A stretch of DNA of 64,000 nucleotides, from positions 2,232,001 through 2,296,000 of the forward strand of contig NC_012590.1 in the NCBI RefSeq assembly GCF_000022905.1, written 5' to 3'. Numbering within the stretch: the first letter of the stretch is position 1; each line of letters begins with the position of its first letter. The notes beneath the pieces were generated by a model, which saw only the letters and a list, made by a program, of their open reading frames with translations, was not told where the DNA came from and did not search any database. Shown one piece after another: positions 1 through 8,263 of this stretch. A program made the position numbers and the translations under genes. This DNA comes from Corynebacterium aurimucosum ATCC 700975 (GTDB lineage Bacteria; Actinomycetota; Actinomycetes; Mycobacteriales; Mycobacteriaceae).

Positions 1-1267
1 GGGACGGCATCTCGTTCTGACCAACGTGGATGTAATCCAGCCCGTCGGAGACGACCTCCCACACGGTGGCTTCCGGGTCGATGTTCTCGCGGCCCTGGTC
101 AACATAAGACAGCTTGACGGTCTCGCCGACATCGACGGAACCGGAATCCGGCTGTTCCAATCCCACGATGGTCTTGAACAGGGTGGACTTACCCACACCG
201 TTCGGTCCGATGACACCGACGATGCCGTTGCGCGGCAAGGTGAAGGAAAGATCCTTGATGAGGACGCGGCCGTCGAAGCCCTTGGTCAGGTTCTTGACCT
301 CCACGACCTTGTTGCCCAGGCGCGGCGGAGTCGGAATCTGAATCTCTTCGAAGTCGAGCTTCTTGTACTGCTCGGCCTCCGCAGCCATTTCCTCGTAGCG
401 CTGGAGACGAGCCTTGTTCTTGGCCTGGCGGGCCTTCGCTCCGGAGCGAACCCACGCGAGCTCGTCCTTGAGGCGCTTCTGCAGCTTCTTGTCCTTAGCG
501 CCAGCAATCTCGAGACGCTCGGCCTTCTTCTCCAGGTAGGTGGAGTAGTTGCCCTCGTAGGGGTAGAGCTTGCCGCGGTCAACCTCACAGATCCAGCCCG
601 CGACGTGGTCGAGGAAGTAGCGGTCGTGGGTCACGGCAAGGACCGCACCCGGGTAGGTCTCGAGGTGCTTCTCCAGCCACTGGACGGACTCGGCGTCCAG
701 GTGGTTAGTAGGCTCGTCGAGCAGCAGCAGGTCCGGCTCACTCAGCAGCAGCTTGGCCAACGCAACGCGGCGGCGCTCACCACCGGAAAGGTTGGTCACC
801 GGATCATCGGACGGCGGGCAGCGCAACGCTTCCATAGCCTGCTCGATCTTGGAATCTACTTCCCAGGCATCGGCGGCATCCAGCTCCTCCTGGAGCTTGC
901 CCATCTCCTCCATGAGTTCATCGGAGTAGTTGGTGGCCATCTCTTCAGCAATCTCTTCGAAGCGCTGCTTCTTCTGGAAGATTTCTCCGAGGCCCTCTTC
1001 GACGTTCTCACGGACCGTCTTTTCCTCGTTGAGCGGCGGCTCCTGGAGGAGGATGCCGACGGTCTTGCCCGGATCGATGAAAGCCTCACCGTTGGAAGGC
1101 TGATCCAGTCCGGCCATAATCTTCAGGATCGAGGACTTACCTGCACCGTTGGGGCCCACGACGCCGATCTTGGCGCCCGGGTAGAAAGCCATGGTGACGT
1201 TGTCCAAAATAACCTTGTCACCGATGGCCTTACGCACGTTTTTCATCGTGTAGATGAATTCGCCCAT
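1..1267 (-). CDS. ettA: Energy-dependent translational throttle protein EttA, C-terminus cut by the window edge
   Basis: ABC-F ATPase without membrane segments. In this family EttA binds the ribosomal E site and gates the first elongation steps according to ATP/ADP level. About 422 codons are present; the family is about 555 aa, so roughly the last 130 residues lie outside the window. Seen: first Walker A GPNGAGKSS near residue 40, signature NLSGGERRRVALAK near residue 160, Walker B with LLLLDEPTNHLDAESV, the charged linker between the two ABC domains, and the second Walker A GPNGVGKST. The ATG at 1267 gives the expected MGEFIYTM start. It lies downstream of ssb on the same strand, with a hairpin between them. 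The long open frame on the opposite strand is a GC-rich shadow. Confidence 0.95.
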   Translation of the reverse strand, partial: MGEFIYTMKNVRKAIGDKVILDNVTMAFYPGAKIGVVGPNGAGKSSILKIMAGLDQPSNGEAFIDPGKTVGILLQEPPLNEEKTVRENVEEGLGEIFQKKQRFEEIAEEMATNYSDELMEEMGKLQEELDAADAWEVDSKIEQAMEALRCPPSDDPVTNLSGGERRRVALAKLLLSEPDLLLLDEPTNHLDAESVQWLEKHLETYPGAVLAVTHDRYFLDHVAGWICEVDRGKLYPYEGNYSTYLEKKAERLEIAGAKDKKLQKRLKDELAWVRSGAKARQAKNKARLQRYEEMAAEAEQYKKLDFEEIQIPTPPRLGNKVVEVKNLTKGFDGRVLIKDLSFTLPRNGIVGVIGPNGVGKSTLFKTIVGLEQPDSGSVDVGETVKLSYVDQGRENIDPEATVWEVVSDGLDYIHVGQNEMPS

Positions 1268-1307
1268 GTTTCACCCTTTGCTTCTGTCAGGATTGGTAAA
1301 TAACAGT

Positions 1308-1345
1308 ACAAAGACTACATGACATGGGCGGCGGTAGTCCTTTGT
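1308..1345 (-). terminator. Hairpin between the ssb paralogue and ettA
   Basis: ACAAAGACTAC (1308-1318) pairs with GTAGTCCTTTGT (1334-1345) with a one-base bulge. It starts directly after the ssb stop codon. There is no clear T-tract, so it may be a weak terminator or attenuator ahead of ettA. Confidence 0.35.
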
Positions 1346-1347
1346 CC

Positions 1348-1992
1348 TTAGACCATCGCTTCTTCTGGCTCCGGTTCAAGGTATGGCTCAGCCCCGGACT
1401 GCGCTTGCTGACGGTCCGCTGCGGTGTCCTGCGGAGTATCTCCCGGCCGCAATGCAGCTGGCATTGTTTCTTCCGTTGGGTTCTCCGAACCTTCTGTGTT
1501 CTCTGTGTTCTGCGTATCCTCTGTGTTTTGCGTATGGCTCGGCGGTGCCGTGTAATCCACGTCCAGTACCGGCGGATTCTCCCCTAGCCAGAGGGCTTCG
1601 CTGCCCTCCTCGCCATAGGAGGTACCGATCTTTGTAGAGGTGACGCAAAAGCGGTTGAGGTCTAGACCCACATGGGCGATCTTAATGAAGGTCCGAGAGC
1701 GATTCGCACCGTGCTGGTCCTTCCATCGGTCCGTCACAATGGAGCCCATAACGAAGACGGGCATTCCCTTAAACAGGGACTTCTTCACGTTGATGGCGCA
1801 CTGCCCCCATACTTCCCCATCGATGAAGTTGAGATCCAGCTCGCGCCATACGGTTTTGCCCTCCTCGTCTTTCTCCGGAACGCTGCGGGAAGAAGCGATA
1901 CGGATGCGGGCCTTATACATGGTGTCGCTGATTTTGGTCAGGTGCGGGTTGTGGGTCAGGCGTCCTGTAATGGAGATTGGATATTGAGACAT
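1348..1992 (-). CDS. Single-stranded DNA-binding protein paralogue
   Basis: 214-aa OB-fold SSB-type protein. The N-terminal ~120 residues carry the OB core (SITGRLTHNPHLTKI, then FIDGEVWGQCAINVKKSLFKG, then VFVMGSIVTDRW, then RTFIKIAHVGLDLNR). The remaining ~90 residues are a low-complexity acidic Thr/Asn/Glu tail. The usual SSB acidic tip ending in DDDIPF is absent; this protein ends EPEPEEAMV, so it may not recruit the standard SSB partners. It is probably the accessory SSB found beside ettA in corynebacteria rather than the replicative SSB, which is normally with rpsF/rpsR. Spacing to ettA is about 80 bp on the same strand. Confidence 0.85.
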   Translation of the reverse strand: MSQYPISITGRLTHNPHLTKISDTMYKARIRIASSRSVPEKDEEGKTVWRELDLNFIDGEVWGQCAINVKKSLFKGMPVFVMGSIVTDRWKDQHGANRSRTFIKIAHVGLDLNRFCVTSTKIGTSYGEEGSEALWLGENPPVLDVDYTAPPSHTQNTEDTQNTENTEGSENPTEETMPAALRPGDTPQDTAADRQQAQSGAEPYLEPEPEEAMV

Positions 1993-2214
1993 TGCGTGAT
2001 TCCTTTGCTGGTCATGGCTCGTGGCTTTCTTGAGGTTAAGGAAGCGATGCGCCTCCCTTACCTCGCATCTTTGCCACCAAGAACAGCACCCGCAATGACT
2101 TCGCCAGCAACCTGTGGATAACTTGTTGCAAGCGTCAACAAAAAATCCATGTCCCCAGGCAGAAGCACCTCTTCTATCACCCTGGGTGCGCCAGCTCTCT
2201 AGTGTTGGCGCCCC

Positions 2215-4287
2215 CTAGTGCTGGCGGAAGCTAGATTCGTCGCCTTCCCCCATTTGCTTGAGCATGGCGTTATAGCGTTCCAGATCAGCATCGCCGTCCA
2301 CGTCTGCCTTAGCGTCATAGCGCCGGGCAGTTGCGCGGTCTTCCCGCAGCCAGTCTCGGAAGAGTGAACCGAACACAATCACCAGCGGGAATTGGCCGAA
2401 TCCCCACGAAATACCGCCGCCGGTCCGCTGGTCCTTCACAAAGTTCGGATTCCACGGCAGGTTCAAGGATTCATAGAAGTCCAAACCAAGAATCACCTGC
2501 ATCTGCATGAGGTAGACACCGGCGAAGAGATGCAGGGGCATCGACACAAACAGAATCAGCAGGCGAACACCCGTGGGTGCGCGCCACGGCAGCGGATCCG
2601 GGCCGATGACCTCCCAGTAGTAGATATAGCCGGAAATCAAGAAGACCCAGTTCATGATGACGTGCCCGGCATGCTCCGAAATGGCCGCCTCATAGAAGTT
2701 CGGGAACAGGTAGAGCACGTAGAGGATGGCCAAGAACTGCAGGACGTTGACCGCTGGGTGCGTGAGCACACGTAAGGTACGGGATTTGGTGAGGGCAACG
2801 GCGGCGTCGTGAAGCGTGGGCTTGCCCGGCTCCCCCGGTTCAAACGCTTCCATCACCAAGGTCACTGGGGCGCCCAGCACAAGGCACAGGGGGATCGCCA
2901 TGGACAGAATCATGTGCACCAACATGTGCATGGAGTACAGCGCCGGCATGTATAGGCCAATGCCATTGCTCAGGATCAGCGTCATGCCCAGTGAACCCAC
3001 AAGGAACCAGGTAGTACGCACGGCCGACCACGTCAGCCCACGCTGCTTCAGACGCCAGAGCGCGTACAGGTAGAAGCCGGCTAGCACGAGCCCGAGCGAG
3101 CCAAACATGAGATCAAAGCGGAACATGGTCCACACGTTGGTGGCCGTGGGGGCGTCGAAAAGCTCGTAGCCCACCAGGATTTGCATGGCGTTGAGATTCG
3201 GATCCCGCGGCGGCGGGGGCGGCGTGCGGCCCATCGAGATGGCCACGCCGACTGTGGCCGCCATGATGAGAACCTCCACCACGGACACCCGAATAAACAG
3301 GCGCGGCGCGCGTTTCATCTGGGGAATGGTGACCCGGCGATGCACAAAGCCGATGGCCGCGAGCACCACCGTGAGCACTGCTTTGCTCAGCACCAGCAAG
3401 CCATAGCGAGTGGTGAATAAATCCCCCAGCTCAACGCGGATGAGCGCGTTGACCACACCGGTCGCCGCCAGCCCCAAGATGGACAGCAGCGCAACGGTGG
3501 AATACCGGCGAACCGCCACGCCCATGTCAGGCCCCAGGCGGCGGCCATGCGCAATGAGGCCCATGAGCCCGCCGACCCACAGCATGATGAAGAACAGGTG
3601 CAATAGCAGCGAGTTCGTGCCGTAATCATGATCACCGCCGGAGGCCGAGTGGCCCTCCATGCCGAGGGGCACCGTCAACAACAGCGACAGGAAGAACGTG
3701 GCAACTTGGCCCGCCCACGTGCGCGCCACAAAGCCCATGATGGCAACGAGCGCTGCTATCCCCGCGGTGAGTAGCCACACTTGCGACGTGGCAATCTGCC
3801 CCACCGCCATGCCCATCAGCTCTGGGTTGAGAACCTGGCCCAACGGGGTACCCGTGAGGTCCGACATCACGAGGGGGACCTCAATCAACGACACCACCGC
3901 GGCACCCACGGAGGCCCACGCACCGGTGCGCGCCGCAATGTGCCCATCGACGGTCAGGCCAGCCTCGATGAGACGCTCGTTGTCCTTGTCCGGCACGGCT
4001 GGGTAAATCAAAAAAGCGCTGGACATAAAAGAACCGATGGCTAGTGCCATCAGCATCCAGGCAACCGCGCGGAAGAAGGGAAGGCCGAACGTTGTCATGC
4101 GGCCTGGGTCGGGGATGCCCAGGGCGGCAAGCGAGTCCGCGAGAAAGAATAAGGAAATAATTCCTCCCACGAGGCCCGCGAAGACGACGAAAGAAAGATT
4201 CAACAAGCGGGAAGACTGCGCTCCCGACCCCGAGTGCGCCAGCCCCCGCAAGTGCTGTGAGCTGGGTTTTTCCTTCTCAGTGTGCAT
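2215..4287 (-). CDS. CopD-CtaG fusion membrane protein (copper resistance D domain plus cytochrome c oxidase assembly domain)
   Basis: 690-aa polytopic membrane protein. After a short polar N-terminus (about 35 aa) come several membrane spans, a CopD-like domain at about residues 190-350 (SGGDHDYGTNSLLLHLFFIMLWVG, then MGLIAHGRRLG), a Pro-rich loop (RTPPPPPRDPN), and a Caa3_CtaG-type domain to about residue 640 (LYMPALYSMHMLVHMILSM, then HAGHVIMNWVFLISGYIYYW). The family role is copper handling and CuA/CuB site assembly for cytochrome oxidase; that is inference from family. The last ~45 residues are cytosolic and charged. It is divergent from the HTH gene at 4364 across a 76-bp gap that holds a perfect palindrome. 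Confidence 0.9.
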   Translation of the reverse strand: MHTEKEKPSSQHLRGLAHSGSGAQSSRLLNLSFVVFAGLVGGIISLFFLADSLAALGIPDPGRMTTFGLPFFRAVAWMLMALAIGSFMSSAFLIYPAVPDKDNERLIEAGLTVDGHIAARTGAWASVGAAVVSLIEVPLVMSDLTGTPLGQVLNPELMGMAVGQIATSQVWLLTAGIAALVAIMGFVARTWAGQVATFFLSLLLTVPLGMEGHSASGGDHDYGTNSLLLHLFFIMLWVGGLMGLIAHGRRLGPDMGVAVRRYSTVALLSILGLAATGVVNALIRVELGDLFTTRYGLLVLSKAVLTVVLAAIGFVHRRVTIPQMKRAPRLFIRVSVVEVLIMAATVGVAISMGRTPPPPPRDPNLNAMQILVGYELFDAPTATNVWTMFRFDLMFGSLGLVLAGFYLYALWRLKQRGLTWSAVRTTWFLVGSLGMTLILSNGIGLYMPALYSMHMLVHMILSMAIPLCLVLGAPVTLVMEAFEPGEPGKPTLHDAAVALTKSRTLRVLTHPAVNVLQFLAILYVLYLFPNFYEAAISEHAGHVIMNWVFLISGYIYYWEVIGPDPLPWRAPTGVRLLILFVSMPLHLFAGVYLMQMQVILGLDFYESLNLPWNPNFVKDQRTGGGISWGFGQFPLVIVFGSLFRDWLREDRATARRYDAKADVDGDADLERYNAMLKQMGEGDESSFRQH

Positions 4288-4317
4288 GGTGGGCAGTCTA
4301 CCGCCACAGACGTTCTC

Positions 4318-4332
4318 TTACCTAAAAGGTAA
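4318..4332. promoter_or_regulatory. Perfect palindrome, candidate operator
   Basis: TTACCT-AAA-AGGTAA lies between the divergent CopD/CtaG and HTH genes, 31 bp upstream of the HTH start and 30 bp upstream of the copD-ctaG start. It has the size of a dimeric repressor site. No known corynebacterial consensus was assigned. Confidence 0.4.
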
Positions 4333-4351
4333 ATAATTCTCAGCATTCGGG

Positions 4352-4357
4352 TAGTCT
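4352..4357 (+). promoter_or_regulatory. -10 box for a leaderless transcript
   Basis: TAGTCT ends six bases before the ATG at 4364, and no Shine-Dalgarno sequence is visible. This spacing places the transcription start at or next to the start codon. Confidence 0.4.
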
Positions 4358-4363
4358 GCTCTC

Positions 4364-4657
4364 ATGGACTCTCGCCAGCTTCACCACTTTCGGGCCGTCG
4401 TAGATCACGGTTCTTTCACGCAAGCTGCGGAAGCGCTGCAGCTCACGCAACCTTCTTTGAGCCTGACCGTCCGCAAGCTTGAAAAAGATCTCAACGTGAA
4501 GCTGCTGTCCCGCGGGCGCGGTGGAGTCCGAACCACAGAGGCCGGGGATTACCTCTATGGCGTAGCTATTTCAGTCGATTCCCTCCTCACCACTGCCACC
4601 GCGCGCCTCGCCGAGTTTGCTTCCTCGACACCAGCACCGAAGCAACAGCAGCGATAG
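4364..4657 (+). CDS. LysR-type DNA-binding domain protein without an effector domain
   Basis: 97-aa protein that starts like a LysR regulator (MDSRQLHHFRAVVDHGSF) and contains the full winged helix-turn-helix (QAAEALQLTQPSLSLTVRKLEK, residues about 18-39, then LLSRGRGGVRTTEAGDYL). LysR regulators are normally about 300 aa; here the ~200-aa inducer-binding domain is missing and the frame ends cleanly in TAG, followed by tRNA-Arg with no further LysR-like sequence. It may be a genuine HTH-only regulator or an old truncation. The ATG has a -10-like TAGTCT six bases upstream. It is divergent from the CopD/CtaG gene. Confidence 0.75.
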   Translation: MDSRQLHHFRAVVDHGSFTQAAEALQLTQPSLSLTVRKLEKDLNVKLLSRGRGGVRTTEAGDYLYGVAISVDSLLTTATARLAEFASSTPAPKQQQR

Positions 4658-4704
4658 CCCGATAATCAGGCGGTCCGCAGCGGTGCGTTATGATGTTTCG
4701 GTAC

Positions 4705-4778
4705 GCCTCCATAGCTCAGTGGATTAGAGCAGTGGGTTTCTACCCCATGTGTCGCGGGTTCGAATCCTGCTGGGGGCA
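4705..4778 (+). tRNA. tRNA-Arg (anticodon TCT)
   Basis: Acceptor arms GCCTCCA and TGGGGGC pair (one G-T), D-arm GCTCAGTGGATTAGAGC, anticodon stem GTGGG/CCCAT with loop TTTCTAC (anticodon TCT, reading AGA), T-arm GCGGGTTCGAATCCTGC, discriminator A. CCA is not encoded. A -10-like TATGAT lies about 10 bases upstream. Confidence 0.95.
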
Positions 4779-4854
4779 CGCAGGTCAGGGCCACTTTCTA
4801 GGGTTTCACTAAGCCTCAGAAAGTGGCCTTTGGGCACAGATTGGACACACTTCC

Positions 4855-5487
4855 ATGGACATCACCCTCGCGACTTTTGACCACGCCCCGGAATCAACGC
4901 TGCGCGGCATGCGCTTCGTTAACGCGTGGGTCCCAGCACCAAGCTATGCGGCATCACGCCGCGCGGTGCTCACCGGACAATACCCACAGCGCGGAGCCAC
5001 AACGCGCATCACGGAGATTTTCAAGGCCGCTGGCTTCGAGGTGCGGGAGGATACCGAGCCAGCTTCTTCGCAGGTCTTTCGCCTTCTCGAACAGCCGAAT
5101 CCCCAGCTGTTGGACACCCTCGATGGCGTGGTGGCGGTGTGTTCCCTGCAGGGAGATAAGGCTGCCATGTCCCTCCTGTGGCCCGGGGTTGCAGAGTCCG
5201 GGGAATGCGTTGAGCTCGTCTCCCCTCTCGACTTAGCGCCCACGCTCGCGGCGATAGCGGGGCTCGATGTGCGCCCCAACGCCCCGCTGTCTTTCGATGG
5301 GCTCAACTTGGTGCCGGTCCTCCGCTACGGGGCATCTGGGCACGCGGCGCTCTTCTTCGACAACGGCGTGCGCATGCAGGACGCCGTGCTTGTCGACGAC
5401 TCCGCCACCCCACCCAGCGCCTTGCCGCGCCTGCGGGAAGAGTGGGAAACGTGGAAGCGGTTTATGGCTCTGGGCCCGCTGCAGTAG
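4855..5487 (+). CDS. Degenerate sulfatase-like protein, truncated and lacking the catalytic cysteine
   Basis: 210 aa that align with two separated pieces of the sulfatase/alkaline phosphatase superfamily. Residues 20-50 match the sulfatase signature region (MRFVNAWVPAPSYAASRR, then AVLTGQYPQR). In active sulfatases this reads C-x-P-S-R-x-x-x-L-T-G, with the Cys or Ser converted to formylglycine; here the position is Tyr31 and the Pro is Ala33. Residues about 115-160 match the C-terminal part (LLWPGVAESGECVELVSPLD, then LAPTLAAIAGL). The N-terminal metal-binding strand and about 200 central residues are absent, against a family length of 400-550 aa. It is probably non-catalytic, either decaying or repurposed. 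The ATG at 4855 follows tRNA-Arg by 76 bp. Confidence 0.6.
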   Translation: MDITLATFDHAPESTLRGMRFVNAWVPAPSYAASRRAVLTGQYPQRGATTRITEIFKAAGFEVREDTEPASSQVFRLLEQPNPQLLDTLDGVVAVCSLQGDKAAMSLLWPGVAESGECVELVSPLDLAPTLAAIAGLDVRPNAPLSFDGLNLVPVLRYGASGHAALFFDNGVRMQDAVLVDDSATPPSALPRLREEWETWKRFMALGPLQ

Positions 5488-5504
5488 TTTGCAGAGGTTA
5501 CCGA

Positions 5505-5690
5505 TTACTCCACTGGGATGACGACCCAAAGGATGAGGTAGAGCAGAATTCCTGAGAAGCCCAGCAGGGTCGCAACAACAAAGAGAATGCGCACCAGGGT
5601 CGGATCAAGGTTATAGGTCTGCGCGATGCCTCCGCAGACGCCGCCGAGCATCGTGTCAGTAGTGGAACGGGTTAAACGTTGGTTGTTCAT
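5505..5690 (-). CDS. PspC-domain small membrane protein
   Basis: 61 aa. The PspC fold is recognisable: RLTRSTTDTMLGGVCGGIAQ, then YNLDPTLVRILFVVATLLG, with one hydrophobic span to the C-terminus ending LWVVIPVE. PspC-domain proteins sit in the membrane and take part in phage-shock-type envelope stress responses; no partner gene is next to it here. The start ATG at 5690 is preceded by a purine-rich stretch (AAAGGAGACATC) with good spacing. It is convergent with the degenerate sulfatase gene and divergent from the reductase at 5818. Confidence 0.85.
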   Translation of the reverse strand: MNNQRLTRSTTDTMLGGVCGGIAQTYNLDPTLVRILFVVATLLGFSGILLYLILWVVIPVE

Positions 5691-5817
5691 GATGTCTCCT
5701 TTCGCCTTCCATTATCCAGAGTTGGGTCTGAGGATTCATCGGTGTTTACCCTGATTTAAACCCTGATTGCTCTACGCTGGGTGGAGACTTCCCACCCTGA
5801 GAGAAAGGACGCCGTTT

Positions 5818-6630
5818 ATGGCTCACTCCCCTGGGCTGCCCGCCCCTACCCGCTCCTCCTATGCGCTGTTGACCGGCGCTAGCCAGGGAATTGGCGCTGC
5901 GATGGCCAAGGACCTGGCCGCCCGTGGTTATAACGTCATCCTCGTCGCACGCCGCGAAGACGTCCTCGAGTCCATCGCTGCGGACCTGCGCTCACGCCAT
6001 GAGGTGGACGCCATTGCGCTGGCAGCGGACCTCTCCGAGGCAGCGGACGTGGACCGCGTCATCGAGTTCATGGCGGGCAAGAAAATTTCCATCATCGTCA
6101 ACTCGGCGGGTATCGCCAGCTTTGGCAAGTTCATGGATCAGGACTGGGACTATGAAACCCGGCAGTTCGACCTCAACGGCAAGGCCGTTCACCGTCTGAC
6201 GCGCGCTGCTCTGGAGCAGATGCTGCCGCGGCGCAGCGGCGCTATTTGTAACGTGGGCTCGGCTGCGGGCAACGTCTCCATTCCGAACAACGCCACCTAT
6301 GTTTTCACCAAGGCCGGCGTCAACGCCTTTACTGAGGCCCTGCACTACGAGCTCAAGGGCTCCGGCGTGACCTGCACGCTGCTGGCCCCTGGCCCGGTGC
6401 GCGATGCCGTCATCCCCGAGGAAGAGCAATCGATCGTGGACAAGGTCGTCCCAGATTTCTTGTGGACCACCTATGAGTCCTGCTCCGCAGAGACCTTAGA
6501 TGCCATGGCCCGCAACCAGCGCCGTGTGGTCCCCGGGCCACTCTCCAAGGTGATGAATGCGTTGGGCAAGATTGTGCCCACCCCGATTGTGGCGCCCATC
6601 ATCGGCAGCTTCTATTCGAAGATGGCCTAG
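5818..6630 (+). CDS. cmrA: SDR-family reductase, probable corynomycolate (beta-keto ester) reductase CmrA
   Basis: 270-aa short-chain dehydrogenase. It has the cofactor motif TGASQGIG (residues 19-26), the NSAG motif, and the catalytic Tyr161-x-x-x-Lys165 (YVFTK). The C-terminus is extended by about 40 residues beyond the classic SDR core (PLSKVMNALGKIVPTPIVAP). Start: the ATG at 5818 has GAGAAAGGA about 9 bases upstream, so the longer in-frame start at 5767 is rejected. In M. tuberculosis the CmrA homologue Rv2509 lies two genes from orn (Rv2511), and here orn is two genes away as well. CmrA reduces the beta-keto mycolyl intermediate in mycolate synthesis. The specific assignment rests on synteny plus family and is good but not proven. 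Confidence 0.75.
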   Translation: MAHSPGLPAPTRSSYALLTGASQGIGAAMAKDLAARGYNVILVARREDVLESIAADLRSRHEVDAIALAADLSEAADVDRVIEFMAGKKISIIVNSAGIASFGKFMDQDWDYETRQFDLNGKAVHRLTRAALEQMLPRRSGAICNVGSAAGNVSIPNNATYVFTKAGVNAFTEALHYELKGSGVTCTLLAPGPVRDAVIPEEEQSIVDKVVPDFLWTTYESCSAETLDAMARNQRRVVPGPLSKVMNALGKIVPTPIVAPIIGSFYSKMA

Positions 6631-6631
6631 A

Positions 6632-6675
6632 ACACAACAATGCCCGCTCTCCAGTGAGAGCGGGCATTGTTGTGT
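6632..6675. terminator. Strong bidirectional terminator
   Basis: A perfect 20-bp stem (6632-6651 with 6656-6675) with a CAGT loop lies between convergent cmrA and the symporter gene. The A/T-rich bottom of the stem serves both strands. Confidence 0.85.
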
Positions 6676-6680
6676 GTTAC

Positions 6681-8222
6681 TTAGCCTTGGAACGGCGATT
6701 GCTCCGCGATAGCCTTCTGCGCGGCTTCCTGCCGAGCAACCTTGCGCTCTACCCAGAACTCTGCGTTCTTGATTCCCAGCGCCTCTGGGTCAAACTGCGG
6801 GTCCTTACCAGCGGCCTTCTGCGCGCTGTAATCCTTGAGGCACTTGAGCGCCGGAACCTGCAGGAAAAGGATAGCGATGATGTTGAGCCATGCGGTCGCG
6901 CCAACACCGATATCACCCAGAGCCCAAGCCGCGCCCGGAGTCGTGGTCGCTCCGACAACCACAGAGACCACGAGGAGAATACGCAGGAGCCACACGAGTG
7001 CGCGGCGGGTGGTCTTGTTGCTAATCCAGCGGTTGAAGTAGGTCAGGTTGACCTCCGCCATGTAGTAGTACGCCAGGACGGTGGTGAAGGCGAAGAAGGC
7101 AATGGCGATGGCGACGAAGCTCGGGCCGAATCCTGCCAGGAGGGTGTCGAGACCGTGCTGGACAAAGCCAGGTCCAACCGCGACGTCATCCGGGATGGAG
7201 CCAGCGTAGCGCACAGGTCCATCCTCCGACTCATCCTCGAAGACCTTGTACATGTCAGTGGAGATAATGATGAAGGCGGTAGCGGAGCACACGAAGAGGG
7301 TGTCAATGTACACCGAGAAAGCCTGCACGAAGCCCTGCTTCGCTGGGTGGGAAACCTCTGCCGCCGCGGCCGACTGCGGGCCGGTACCCTGGCCTGCCTC
7401 GTTGGAGTAAATACCGCGCTTCACGCCCCACATGATGGCCGAGCCCAACAGGCCAGAGAAAGCCTGCTCTGCGCCGAAGGCGGACTTGAAGATCATGCCA
7501 AAGACCTCAGGGATCTGGTTGAAGTTCATGATCAGGATGATGATGGCGAAGATAATGTACGCAGCCGCCATGAACGGAACCACGAGGGACGCGAAGTTAG
7601 CGATACGCTTGACGCCACCGATAATGATGATGGCCAGAATTCCGCCCAGAACCAGGGCAGACCAGCCAACTTCAATACCCCAGGCGTTCTGGACTGCAGC
7701 GGCCACGCCGTTGGCCTGGATACCAGGCAGGAAGTAGCTGGTGGCCAGAATCATCGCGACGGCGAAGACGATGCCATAGACCACCATGAAGGGGCCGACC
7801 TTGGTGTGCTTGTAGGCCTTTTCGATGTAGTAGGCCGGGCCACCGCGGTACTCGCCGGTGTCCTGGTCCTTCTCCTTATAAACCTGCGCCAGAGTACATT
7901 CCACGAAGGAAGTGGCGGACCCTAGCAGCGCTACCGCCCACATCCAGAACACCGCACCCGGCCCACCGAAGGCAATAGCCGTCGCTACACCGGCGATGTT
8001 GCCCACACCGACACGGCCGGCCAGGGAAATCATGAGCGATTGGAAGGAAGACACGCCCGAATCGGAGCTTTCACCATCCTTGAGCTGCTTGAGCATGTCC
8101 GGAATGCAGCGAATCTGCAGAAACTTGGTGGCCAGCGTGAAGTAAATGCCCGCGCCGAGGCACAGGAAGACTAATGCTGGTGACCAGATTAAAGAATTGA
8201 GGGTATCGAGAAAGGCTGACAT
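6681..8222 (-). CDS. Alanine/glycine:cation symporter (AGCS family)
   Basis: 513-aa polytopic membrane protein taking up alanine or glycine with Na+ or H+. AGCS motifs are clear: GRVGVGNIAGVATAIAFGGP near residue 70, FWMWAVALLGSATSFVECTL, YRGGPAYYIEKA, and GVKRGIYSNEAGQGTGP near residue 265. It has about 11 hydrophobic spans and a charged C-terminal tail (ERKVARQEAAQKAIAEQ). It stands alone between cmrA and orn, with its own 257-bp upstream region that carries a GlxR-like site at 8248-8263. The substrate (alanine versus glycine) cannot be decided from sequence. Confidence 0.93.
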   Translation of the reverse strand: MSAFLDTLNSLIWSPALVFLCLGAGIYFTLATKFLQIRCIPDMLKQLKDGESSDSGVSSFQSLMISLAGRVGVGNIAGVATAIAFGGPGAVFWMWAVALLGSATSFVECTLAQVYKEKDQDTGEYRGGPAYYIEKAYKHTKVGPFMVVYGIVFAVAMILATSYFLPGIQANGVAAAVQNAWGIEVGWSALVLGGILAIIIIGGVKRIANFASLVVPFMAAAYIIFAIIILIMNFNQIPEVFGMIFKSAFGAEQAFSGLLGSAIMWGVKRGIYSNEAGQGTGPQSAAAAEVSHPAKQGFVQAFSVYIDTLFVCSATAFIIISTDMYKVFEDESEDGPVRYAGSIPDDVAVGPGFVQHGLDTLLAGFGPSFVAIAIAFFAFTTVLAYYYMAEVNLTYFNRWISNKTTRRALVWLLRILLVVSVVVGATTTPGAAWALGDIGVGATAWLNIIAILFLQVPALKCLKDYSAQKAAGKDPQFDPEALGIKNAEFWVERKVARQEAAQKAIAEQSPFQG

Positions 8223-8247
8223 CGGTAGGTTACCGTCCTTCGAATTA

Positions 8248-8263
8248 TGTGAGTGCCATCACG
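8248..8263. promoter_or_regulatory. Candidate GlxR (CRP-type) operator
   Basis: TGTGA-GTGCCA-TCACG matches the GlxR consensus TGTGA-N6-TCACA at 9 of 10 conserved positions. It lies 26-41 bp upstream of the symporter start. A position this close to the start would suit repression or a downstream promoter overlap. Confidence 0.4.

Noticed and set aside
26..1303. Long open frame on the plus strand opposite ettA
   Set aside because: It mirrors the ettA coding frame exactly and has no family features; a GC-rich antisense shadow.
6654..7925. 423-codon frame on the plus strand opposite the alanine symporter
   Set aside because: Antisense shadow; composition is unlike a real protein and the minus-strand gene has full family motifs.
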